The notes under the pieces are model-generated. The model did not search any database, was not told the origin of the DNA, and saw only the letters and a program-made list of their open reading frames with translations. 64,000 nucleotides of DNA. Origin: Chlorobium ferrooxidans DSM 13031. Its GTDB lineage: Bacteria > Bacteroidota > Chlorobiia > Chlorobiales > Chlorobiaceae. The stretch is taken from contig NZ_AASE01000004.1 in NCBI RefSeq assembly GCF_000168715.1, forward strand, positions 62,001 through 126,000. Reading direction: 5' to 3'. The position numbers and the translations under genes were made by a program. Positions 56,483 through 64,000 of the stretch are shown here, in pieces. The number at the start of each line of letters is the position of its first letter. Position 1 is the stretch's first letter.

Positions 56483-58924
56483 ATGCAGATACTTTCCATA
56501 CATCTCACTGACATAAAATCACATCGTGATACGGAACTCTCTTTTTCGTCAGGGATCAATGTGCTGTCGGGAGCAAACGGATCAGGCAAGAGTACCGTTT
56601 TTGAAGCGATAGGCTATGCGCTGTTTGGTGTCGATGCCCGTGACTTCGTCTCCAATGTTGATCGTTTCATTTCAATAGGTTCGAAAAGGGGAAGAATTTC
56701 AGTCACCTTCAAAAGTGATGATGGCCGGGAGTGGCAGGTGAGCAGAACGGTAGGCCCCGCATCAAAATGGCTGCTGGCAGAACGCAAGGGCGACACCTTT
56801 GAAGTTGAGGAACATTCGGGGATTGCCGAGACCGAAACCCGTATTGCCCAGCTGCTCGGGCTTCTCAATGGACGTTCTCTTTCCGAGCAGTTCAAGCTGG
56901 TTATCGGTCCCTTCCAGAACGATTTTCTCGGTCCTTTCATTATCCGTCAACCGACAAAACGCCAGGAGGCGTTCGATGAGATTCTTGGTATCGATACCTG
57001 GAGAAAAACGTACAAAGGAACTGCCTCGCTGCTTGCGCTTGTGCAGGAGAAGGTGAAAATTCTTGAGGTAGAGGTTGAGGGGCTTGAAGGTGTAGTGGCA
57101 ATTCTTCCGGAAAAAGAGGCGGAGTTTGCTGCTACAGGAGCGCATGTTGAAGTGCAACAGCGTGTTTTGGCCGAAAGGAGTGCGGCGCTCTTTGATCTTG
57201 AAGCTCTCCTGAAAGATTTTGAGAGCAGGCAAAAGAGCATAACCACACTCGCCACTCAAATTCAGCTTCTTGAGGGGCGTATCCGGGACGGAGGGGAGAA
57301 GATCGCCACCCAGAAGCAGCGAGTCGATGAGGCGCTTCATGCCTTTGCTCTTGTTGAGGCCTCCCGATCAGGCAAGGAGTCCTTTGAGCAGGCCGAAGAG
57401 CAGCTGAGCGAACTTCGTAACATGGAGCTGATGCGAAGGGCGATTGAGCAGGATATTGCCAAGCTGGAGGTAAAAGCCCGCCTGCTCTCACAAGCGCTTG
57501 ATCATGAAGAGCAGGAGATCGCAAAGGTTGATCGGGAGCAGGCGCTTGAAGATCGTCTTATTGGACAGACAAGGGAGGATATTCTGCTCAATAGCGCAAG
57601 CTTCACTGCTGCAGAGCAGCTTCAGGAGCGACGAAATGCAGCTGACCGGCTCAGGGCAGAGCGCTCGCTCCTGGAAGGCCGACGTATTGCCCTTGTTGAG
57701 GGAGAGGATACTCTGGCGGAAGGAATCTGCCCTTTCTTTCAGGAGCAGTGCCTGAATGTTGCCGGTCTTGCACCGGCTGATCACTTTTCCATGAAAATCG
57801 GCGATCTCGACCGGGCTATGGCCGATTTTGACCGCCGGATCGGTGATGCCGCCCGAAAGGTCGCGGAGGCTGAAGATGCTGAAAAGGAGCAGCATGCAAA
57901 CCGGGTACGGTTACAGGAACTTGACCGCCGGGCTGCCGCCCTTGAGGAGGGGCGCCGCAGAAATCATGAACGGTTTGAACGGCTTGAAGCCAGCAGGGAG
58001 GAACACTCCCGGGTGGCTGCGGAGGCGGCTCTCCGGCAGAACGATCTCCAGCGGTTCTCCTCTCTTGATGCAGAAATCGAAAGATGTGAAGGGGAGCGAA
58101 AGCGGTTTCAGGCTGATCGTGACACCTATACCGCACAGCTCAAAGATGCCCTTGATCTTGATAATCGGCGTCAAACGCTTGGCCTGTGGGAGCGGGGACT
58201 CCGGGATTTGCAGCAGGAGCTTGCTGCATTTACCGATGAGCTTGCAGAGCTGCGTTTGCACTATGAAGCAGCAAAACCTCAAGAGCTGCATGCCGCAAAA
58301 GAGCAGCTTCTCATTGATGTGGCAACCTCTCGCCAGCAGATTGAGGAGAGCGGAAGAACCCTTGAACGACTCGGCAAAGAGATTGATGAGCTCAAGAAGC
58401 ATCAGCTTGTGATGGCAGAAAAGCGGGTGTTGATCAGCACATTCCAGGAAAAAGAGCGGCTGGTCAGGTTTTTGCGAAACCAGGTATTCCGGAGTGTCTC
58501 GGCGCAGCTGTCCGACCGGTTTCGGGAGGAGATAACTCTTCATGCCGATCGTATTTACCGAACCATTGCCGAGTCTGATGAAGAGCTCTGCTGGGGAGAT
58601 AACTATCAGATAATCCTTCGGGATATGGATGCCGGTGTTCTCCGGGAGCGAAGCGATGACCAGTTGTCCGGCGGGCAGACCATGAGCGCCGTCGTTGCTC
58701 TTCGGCTTGCGCTTCTCCAGACGATAGGGGCAAGAGTTGCATTTTTTGATGAACCGACCTCCAACCTTGATCTATCCCGCCGCGAGAACCTTGCAAAGGC
58801 TTTTCGCGCCATTGAAGTTGGTCGTGAAGAGGTGACTGAACATTGGTATGATCAGCTCTTTCTCATCAGTCACGATGTGGCGTTCACTGAAATTACCAAT
58901 CAGATGATACCGATCGGTGAGTGA
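56483..58924 (+). CDS. sbcC: SbcC/Rad50-type ATPase
   Basis: SMC-like ATPase partner of SbcD. The 813-residue protein has Walker A G-A-N-G-S-G-K-S-T (residues 31-39), two long coiled coils and a hook region. The C-terminal signature is L-S-G-G-Q-T-M (about 730) and Walker B V-A-F-F-D-E-P-T-S-N-L-D (about 752-763). The zinc hook is atypical: instead of C-P-x-C there is C416 and C423 in C-P-F-F-Q-E-Q-C. The total length is shorter than the usual ~1,050 residues, because the coiled coils are shorter. Start ATG 56483. Confidence 0.92.
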   Translation: MQILSIHLTDIKSHRDTELSFSSGINVLSGANGSGKSTVFEAIGYALFGVDARDFVSNVDRFISIGSKRGRISVTFKSDDGREWQVSRTVGPASKWLLAERKGDTFEVEEHSGIAETETRIAQLLGLLNGRSLSEQFKLVIGPFQNDFLGPFIIRQPTKRQEAFDEILGIDTWRKTYKGTASLLALVQEKVKILEVEVEGLEGVVAILPEKEAEFAATGAHVEVQQRVLAERSAALFDLEALLKDFESRQKSITTLATQIQLLEGRIRDGGEKIATQKQRVDEALHAFALVEASRSGKESFEQAEEQLSELRNMELMRRAIEQDIAKLEVKARLLSQALDHEEQEIAKVDREQALEDRLIGQTREDILLNSASFTAAEQLQERRNAADRLRAERSLLEGRRIALVEGEDTLAEGICPFFQEQCLNVAGLAPADHFSMKIGDLDRAMADFDRRIGDAARKVAEAEDAEKEQHANRVRLQELDRRAAALEEGRRRNHERFERLEASREEHSRVAAEAALRQNDLQRFSSLDAEIERCEGERKRFQADRDTYTAQLKDALDLDNRRQTLGLWERGLRDLQQELAAFTDELAELRLHYEAAKPQELHAAKEQLLIDVATSRQQIEESGRTLERLGKEIDELKKHQLVMAEKRVLISTFQEKERLVRFLRNQVFRSVSAQLSDRFREEITLHADRIYRTIAESDEELCWGDNYQIILRDMDAGVLRERSDDQLSGGQTMSAVVALRLALLQTIGARVAFFDEPTSNLDLSRRENLAKAFRAIEVGREEVTEHWYDQLFLISHDVAFTEITNQMIPIGE

Positions 58925-58974
58925 GGGGTTGCACGTCTCTATTCAATGTACCAACGCATCGAAACAAGGCACAG

Positions 58975-59685
58975 TTATCCCTGCGTGAGGGCCGTGTAGA
59001 GAAAATAGAGTCCTGTACCGAGCAGCACAAGTCCGAAGAACCGCTTTACCTGCTTTATCGATCCTGAACCGGAGGTCCAGTTCAGGTAGCGCTGTACCAG
59101 ATGAGTCATTGTGCCGGCAGCAGCGATTACTGCGGCGTGACCGATACCAAAGGCGGCAATCAGCAGCACAGCTTCAAGCCAGCTCTTTGCCCCGATGGTG
59201 AAGACAACCCCGAGCACCGGGGCAAGAAAGGCGAAGGTGCAGGGGCCGAGTCCGATACCGAAGAGAAGTCCGAGGAGAAAAGCGCCCCGCAATCCTCCGC
59301 GCGGTTCATCTGCCAGTGGAATCCTTTTCCACTTCAAGGGGAGCAGCTCCATGAGGTAGAGCCCCATCAGCATAAAGAGAAGGGCAATAACATAGTTACC
59401 CCAATTGCCGGTATCTCCGAGCATCATGCCCATTGACGCGGTTATCAACCCGATCAAGGCAATGGTGAAGAGCGTGCCAACAGCAAAAGAGAGGGCAAGC
59501 CAGAGTGACCGCTTTGTTTTTATCTCCCCGTGACTGCTTATATAACCGATGATCAAAGGGATTCCCGAAAGATGGCAGGGGCTGAGCAGTACACTCAGTA
59601 CCCCCCAGATGAACGAGGCGAAAAGCGCGAGGCCGTAACTTTTCTCGAGGGCAAACGTAAGTTCTGAAAAGAGAGTTTCAACCAT
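58975..59685 (-). CDS. CcdA/DsbD-type thiol-disulfide membrane transporter
   Basis: A 236-residue protein with six membrane helices that carries reducing power across the membrane, for cytochrome c maturation or periplasmic thiol reduction. The two redox cysteines are in L-S-P-C-H (about residue 37) and G-L-G-P-C-T-F (about 145). The AAGGGG site ahead of ATG 59685 decides the start. The thioredoxin-like gene lies upstream on the same strand and is a natural partner. A hairpin CTCTCCCG/CGGGAGAG (59745-59752 and 59766-59773) lies in the 120 bases between them. Confidence 0.9.
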   Translation of the reverse strand: MVETLFSELTFALEKSYGLALFASFIWGVLSVLLSPCHLSGIPLIIGYISSHGEIKTKRSLWLALSFAVGTLFTIALIGLITASMGMMLGDTGNWGNYVIALLFMLMGLYLMELLPLKWKRIPLADEPRGGLRGAFLLGLLFGIGLGPCTFAFLAPVLGVVFTIGAKSWLEAVLLIAAFGIGHAAVIAAAGTMTHLVQRYLNWTSGSGSIKQVKRFFGLVLLGTGLYFLYTALTQG

Positions 59686-59805
59686 GGTCACCCCTTTTAA
59701 GTTGTTCCGCGCTTTGGTTACGTCGTTGGTCGATACTTGAAACCCTCTCCCGGCCCTGACTTTGTCGGGAGAGCGCTACCAATATTGAGGTGCCACCATC
59801 TCTCT

Positions 59806-60276
59806 TCAATTGGAGGTCAGCGGTTTCAATCCCTGTTTTTCAAGAAGCTGATTGATCGATGCTTCCGGAAAAAAACCCGAATGACGGAAAAACTCCTTTC
59901 CGCTACTGTCGAGAAAAACCTGTGTAGGGATTATCCGAATGGCATACTGTTTGGCGTACGGGTGATTTTCTGTTTTCCAGACGTCATAAAAGATGATTTT
60001 GAGCTGTGCACCGTATCGCGCCTGAACGGCCTCCATTACCGGCTGCATTTTTCGGCAGGGGATGCATTTTATGGAGCCGAGTTCAATAAAGGTGACCTGT
60101 GCCGGTGATGAGGAGCTGATTGCATACTCCCGGGGTTTGGTCCGGCTTTCAGTGGCGGCAGTGCTCCGGTTTTCTGCAAAAGCAGGAGCTGAAAAAAGAA
60201 AAAGGCAGAATCCTCCGAGCAAAGCGTACATGGTAAAAGCTTTTCGGGTGTATCCTTTGTTGCGGTCAACATACAT
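59806..60276 (-). CDS. Exported thioredoxin-like protein
   Basis: A 156-residue protein with a signal peptide (hydrophobic about 15-34, cleavage after A-F-A) and a thioredoxin fold with active site C-I-P-C (about residue 71-74). The cis-proline is in I-I-P-T-Q-V-F (about 114-120). It would act in the periplasm, receiving electrons from the CcdA protein encoded next to it, to reduce apocytochromes or other thiols. The charged stretch before the signal allows a later start at 60231. Confidence 0.88.
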   Translation of the reverse strand: MYVDRNKGYTRKAFTMYALLGGFCLFLFSAPAFAENRSTAATESRTKPREYAISSSSPAQVTFIELGSIKCIPCRKMQPVMEAVQARYGAQLKIIFYDVWKTENHPYAKQYAIRIIPTQVFLDSSGKEFFRHSGFFPEASINQLLEKQGLKPLTSN

Positions 60277-60462
60277 GGCATCTCTTGTCTTGGCGTTATC
60301 ATCAGGGGTCTTGATTGGCCCCTCTTCTCCTTCAAAAATTGCAATACAATCAGCTATCTATATCTCTCCTCTGCAATGATGAGGTTGTGCCGAGAGAGGA
60401 ACAGCGTGACCGTTCTCGGTTGCAGCAAGAGTGAGGGGATTTGATCCAGCAGGGTATCATCA

Positions 60463-61053
60463 TTAATAGTACATCACGGCGTAGTAAAGGTTTTTTTTGA
60501 TCTCGTTAATGACAAACTGGTAACTTTTTTTGTTTTTCCACCAGACAAACGGGCGCCACCACTCCGGCTTTGTTGAAACAAGAATGAACCTTTTTGAGCT
60601 GCCTTTAAACGCCTTGCTCCATGTCTGGTGAAGCCGAAGCATGTGAGGCGGATCGCTGACGACAATGGCACTCTTCCACCCTTTTTTCTCCATGGTGTCC
60701 GCAGCATTTACAGCCTCTTCCCATGTTGTCGTCGATTGCGTGTCCACCCTGATTGCTTTTTTTGGCACGCCAAGCTTTATCATACGCCGTTCACGCCAGT
60801 TGGGATGAGCCGGACGATAAAAGCGTTCATCTATTCCGGTCAGGATAACATGCGAGGCATATCCTGAATTGTAGAGTTCAGCACCTTTACGGACACGGAG
60901 GCCACTGTCTCCTCCAAGCACAATGATAACATCTGTTTTTTCAGGATTGCCGGCATAGAGTGATACCAGAAAGCCGAGAGTTAAAAATATGGCAGAAGCG
61001 GCACCGCAAACAGAAAGAAGAGCAAAGAGTGTCAGTTTTAGAAAGAGTTTCAT
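60463..61053 (-). CDS. YdcF/SanA-like DUF218 protein
   Basis: A 196-residue membrane-anchored protein of the DUF218/YdcF family, implicated in envelope barrier function and peptidoglycan-lipid metabolism. An N-terminal helix (about residues 5-30) is followed by the domain core D-V-I-I-V-L-G-G-D (about 41-49), T-W-E-E-A-V-N-A (about 110-117) and V-V-S-D-P-P-H-M-L-R (about 130-139). ATG 61053 is chosen because it gives the typical anchored start; the longer frame to 61161 does not. Confidence 0.87.
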   Translation of the reverse strand: MKLFLKLTLFALLSVCGAASAIFLTLGFLVSLYAGNPEKTDVIIVLGGDSGLRVRKGAELYNSGYASHVILTGIDERFYRPAHPNWRERRMIKLGVPKKAIRVDTQSTTTWEEAVNAADTMEKKGWKSAIVVSDPPHMLRLHQTWSKAFKGSSKRFILVSTKPEWWRPFVWWKNKKSYQFVINEIKKNLYYAVMYY

Positions 61054-61548
61054 GGAATGGAGTGCGGGTTTTTTTGTCCTGCCAGGCAGATGCCTGATTA
61101 TTTGGCAAATGATCACGTATCGTGACTCAGCAGCATGGCTTTTCAGCGCTTTCTGAACCAATAATAATCATTTTTTGAAATCTTGCCTCAGAATGGCTGA
61201 TTGGTGACCGCAATAACTTGAAGGCGAGCTGAATAGTATTTCAAATGAGGTATATGGTTTCAGGGCCGAATGATTTTCTTTCAATCCGCCTTGTCCGAAT
61301 TGAAATTCGGAAATATTTTACTCAATTTCGGTATATTGTTGAGACAGGGTATGCTCTGAAACGCCTATGTTCTTTGGTTATAATGTATTGATTAGTCTCA
61401 GTAACTCTTTTTGCGGGTTAGCGCTTCCAGAAGTAAAGTTACCTTCTCATCCTTTTTTGATACTTTATCGGTACTTTTTTTTTAACAACATGGTATTGTT
61501 ATCCGATATTATGCTCTGAAAGCTGATGCATCGCCGCCTGATTTCAGG
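61054..61548. other. Intergenic region upstream of the hybrid kinase
   Basis: About 495 bases with no gene. It contains the inverted repeat CCGAATT/AATTCGG (61295-61301, 61304-61310), a further AATTTCGG half-site close by, and TATAAT at 61379-61384. It may hold the kinase promoter and an operator. I see no RNA gene. Confidence 0.55.
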
Positions 61549-63696
61549 ATGCCTTCAACGGAAGGGAAGCTTCTCATAATGACGGTTACAGTACACTCAT
61601 CTCATAAATACATGAGTGAACAGAGCCAAAAGTGCCCGAAGCTTGATCGGAACCATAGTCCGAAATACGAGCAAATTTTCAGTAAGGCCATTATTGATCC
61701 TTTTCCGGGTTCATTTACCATCAACGATGCAAACGGCAGGATTGTCTGGTGGAACGCCTATTATCGTGATGTAATTCTCGGGTTACCGGAAAGCGAACTG
61801 GCAGGTTATGAAGCAATGAAGGTTTTTCATCCGGATGACCGAGCCCTTGCTTTCGAGAAAATGAGCAATATTCTGGCTCATGGTGTAGAGGAGACCGCCG
61901 AAGGTCGGGTGCTTCTGCACGGCGGACCGGAGTATCAATGGAGGATGCTTTCGGGGAGCCGGATCATGATCGAGGGTGAGCCCTTTGTTGTGGCTATAGG
62001 TATTGAAATTACTGAACGGAAACGATTTGAAGCAATCAATACATTTCGACTCAATCTGCTTGACAGAGCCGAAACCAGTTCAGTCGAGACCTTGCTGAGA
62101 GCTACGCTTGAAGAGGCTGAACGTCTGACAGAGAGCAGGATTGGTTTTTGCCACTTTACCGGAGACGATCAGCTTACCCTCTCCCGGCAGGTGCTTTCAG
62201 GAAAAATGTACAGGCAGTTTCAGGCCGTTGAGGAAGAGCCCGCACATCCGCCACTCAACACTCCGGAACTCTGGGCAGATGCGCTTTTGAACAGGAGTCC
62301 GGTGGTTCTCAACAATAATGCGGGTTTACGCCATCTTTTCAAGCTGCCGGCGGGCCATCCCGACATTCAGAGAACCCTTGTTGTTCCTGTCATGCGGGGA
62401 GATACGGTGCAGGCTATAGTTGGAGTGGCTGAGAAGCCCTACGATTACGATGACAATGATGTCCGGCTTGTTGGCACACTGGCCGATTTTGCCTGGGACA
62501 TTGTCGCCCGCAAGCGGGCAGAGCTTTCGGAGCAGAAAATTCAGGAAGTGCTTCTTCAGGCCCAGAAAATGGAGTTGATCGGTCAGCTCGCCGGAGGTAT
62601 TGCGCATGATTTCAACAATATGCTCGGAGTTATTCTTGGTAATGTTGAACTTGCCATGCTCCATCCGGCTCTTGATCAATCGCTGCAGAACAATCTGAAG
62701 ATGATTCTGAAAGCGGTTGAGCGTTCAGCCGAACTTACCACCCAGCTCCTCGCCTTTTCCCGCAAGCAGGCAGTCATGCCTGTTGTGCTCGATCTGAACA
62801 CAATGGTTGAGAGAATGCTCTCCATGCTCAGGGGGCTTGTCGGTGATCAGATTACCCTGGTCTGGATACCCGAAAGTCATAATACTCCGGTAAAGATTGA
62901 TCCTGTCCAGATCGATCTTATCCTTGGCAACCTTACGGTTAACGCCCGCGATGCCATTACCGGATCCGGCAAAATCAGTATTGAAACCCGTAACATTTCC
63001 GTTGACAAACAGGCGTGTGCAGCCGGTCATCCCTGCAAGCTTCCGGGCGAATATGTCATGCTTGTCCTGACCGATACGGGATCCGGAATTGCAAAAAAGG
63101 ATCTCCCTCATATATTTGAACCGTTTTTTACGACCAAGGAAAAAGATCAGGGCGCCGGAATGGGGCTCTCTACGGTCTATGGTATTATAAAACAGAACAA
63201 AGGCTTTATTGACTGCCAGAGTGAGCCGGGACAGGGGACAGCCTTCAACATCTATCTGCCGAAACATCGTGGTTATGCCGATCCTGATGACTCCTCAGTG
63301 CCGCTGCCATCCGAAAGCAGGGGGAAAGAGACGGTATTGATTGTTGAAGATGAACCGGATATTCTGAGTCTCTGCAAACTGATGCTCGAGAATAACGGAT
63401 ATGCAGTACTTACCGCTTCAACACCATTGGAAGCGATCCGTATTACCAGACAGTATGCCGAGAAGATTCATATCCTTATGACGGATGTTATCATGCCTGA
63501 AATGAACGGGTGTGAACTCGCCAGGAAGCTTCAGTTGATTCGACCGGATATTAAAACCCTTTATATGTCCGGATACACTTCCGATATTATTGCCCAGGAG
63601 GGTGTACTTGAGGAAGGTGTCGGATTTATCAGCAAGCCCTTCTCCCTCAGTGCGCTGACGAAAAAAGTTGATGAACTGCTTAGTGGAGAGGGTTAA
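61549..63696 (+). CDS. Hybrid sensor histidine kinase (PAS-GAF-HisKA-HATPase-REC)
   Basis: A 715-residue soluble hybrid kinase. A PAS/PAC domain lies at about residues 45-160, with the W-W-N-A-Y-Y and I-E-I-T-E-R-K-R pattern. A GAF domain follows (about 165-325). The HisKA box has H353 in G-G-I-A-H-D-F-N-N-M-L, and the HATPase domain (about 440-575) has N-A-R-D-A, D-T-G-S-G-I and G-M-G-L-S-T-V-Y-G-I. The receiver (about 595-715) has D646 as phospho-acceptor. Three ATGs (61549, 61579, 61612) are possible starts. No membrane helix is seen, so it senses a cytoplasmic signal; what it controls is unknown. Confidence 0.93.
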   Translation: MPSTEGKLLIMTVTVHSSHKYMSEQSQKCPKLDRNHSPKYEQIFSKAIIDPFPGSFTINDANGRIVWWNAYYRDVILGLPESELAGYEAMKVFHPDDRALAFEKMSNILAHGVEETAEGRVLLHGGPEYQWRMLSGSRIMIEGEPFVVAIGIEITERKRFEAINTFRLNLLDRAETSSVETLLRATLEEAERLTESRIGFCHFTGDDQLTLSRQVLSGKMYRQFQAVEEEPAHPPLNTPELWADALLNRSPVVLNNNAGLRHLFKLPAGHPDIQRTLVVPVMRGDTVQAIVGVAEKPYDYDDNDVRLVGTLADFAWDIVARKRAELSEQKIQEVLLQAQKMELIGQLAGGIAHDFNNMLGVILGNVELAMLHPALDQSLQNNLKMILKAVERSAELTTQLLAFSRKQAVMPVVLDLNTMVERMLSMLRGLVGDQITLVWIPESHNTPVKIDPVQIDLILGNLTVNARDAITGSGKISIETRNISVDKQACAAGHPCKLPGEYVMLVLTDTGSGIAKKDLPHIFEPFFTTKEKDQGAGMGLSTVYGIIKQNKGFIDCQSEPGQGTAFNIYLPKHRGYADPDDSSVPLPSESRGKETVLIVEDEPDILSLCKLMLENNGYAVLTASTPLEAIRITRQYAEKIHILMTDVIMPEMNGCELARKLQLIRPDIKTLYMSGYTSDIIAQEGVLEEGVGFISKPFSLSALTKKVDELLSGEG

Positions 63697-64000
63697 GCGT
63701 GTTCAATTTTTCGTTACTCCCTCCTGATTACAGGATAGAGTATTGCAATTCCCTTCTTATATTTCACCCTGTAAGTGTATTTGCGAAACTGTACAGCCGC
63801 ATAATGCGGCTGTATGGTGCACAGCACTGGTTGACGCCTGTTCACTGAAAAAGAGTGCTGGATCAAGCATGCTCTCTCAACCATGATACAGAAACCTTTT
63901 GTCTCTTGTGTCTGCCTGCATGTTTTACCGGTTTGTTCAGGGTATCCTGCCTCAGCCTGTTTTCATATCCACTTTTCGTTATACCGTTCAACTGTCCCTG
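63697..64000. other. Gene-free end of window with perfect hairpin
   Basis: About 300 bases with no convincing gene. TACAGCCGCAT (63792-63802) and ATGCGGCTGTA (63804-63814) form a perfect 11-base-pair palindrome around one base. It lacks a T-run, so it is a weak terminator at best and could be a protein-binding site. A 49-codon GTG frame (63699-63848) runs through it and is not convincing. Confidence 0.6.

Noticed and set aside
63699..63848. 49-codon GTG frame at the end of the window
   Set aside because: It runs through a perfect palindrome, has no ribosome-binding site and no recognisable features.

Overview
The window looks like chromosome of a green sulfur bacterium (Chlorobiota, Chlorobiaceae). 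The strongest marker is a bchC-type bacteriochlorophyllide dehydrogenase. It is supported by a typical core gene set (rpoN-hslV-hslU-aroQ; ffh-rpsP-rimM-trmD-rplS), moderate GC and often weak Shine-Dalgarno sequences. The species cannot be named from the sequence alone. There is no rRNA, CRISPR array, recognisable phage or insertion sequence; one tRNA (Cys) is present.

Layout. 0.1-2 kb (+): polyprenyl diphosphate synthase and a membrane-anchored PASTA protein. 2.0-8.9 kb (-): a 53-residue membrane microprotein, a DUF2934 protein, an ABC importer (permease and double ATPase), bchC, a holin-like membrane protein, radA and folD. 9.1-13.8 kb (+): DUF3109 protein, rpoN, hslV, hslU, aroQ. 13.8-20.3 kb (-): TPR protein, DoxX protein, priA, adk, an unknown protein, rlmN. 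20.6-23.6 kb (+): two exported alpha/beta hydrolases. 23.9-29.5 kb (+): DHH phosphoesterase, pepA, lipase-like protein, coiled-coil lipoprotein, ugd. 29.5-31.6 kb (-): thiD, thiE and a second ThiE/TenI protein. 31.8-36.1 kb (+): RidA, a long AT- and TG-rich gap, a C-terminal processing protease and two START-domain proteins. 36.1-37.1 kb (-): heptose-7-phosphate kinase. 37.2-42.5 kb (+): ffh, the ribosomal/tRNA-modification cluster, a metallo-beta-lactamase-fold protein and a cluster-less MutY-like glycosylase. 42.7-44.5 kb (-): acyl-CoA synthetase.

44.7-49.9 kb (+) is the most distinctive block. It is a tight five-gene operon: flippase-like membrane protein, GT-B-like protein, CMP-acylsugar synthetase, iron-type alcohol dehydrogenase and DegT-type aminotransferase. 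The last two resemble the Shewanella KdnB/KdnA pair that converts Kdo to 8-amino-Kdo. The operon probably makes, activates and handles a CMP-linked amino-ulosonic acid for the cell surface. Together with ugd and the heptose kinase it suggests substantial envelope-glycan capacity.

49.9-64 kb holds tRNA-Cys, a tiny lipoprotein, rmuC, a solitary HigA antitoxin, a serralysin-like RTX protease with an unusual hydrophobic C-terminus, a four-helix membrane protein, sbcD and sbcC, a CcdA/thioredoxin pair, a YdcF-like protein and a hybrid PAS-GAF histidine kinase. Nonamer-type tandem repeats lie around sbcD and after the mutY-like gene. Several starts given here are trimmed from the longest possible reading frame, and the reason is stated in each case.
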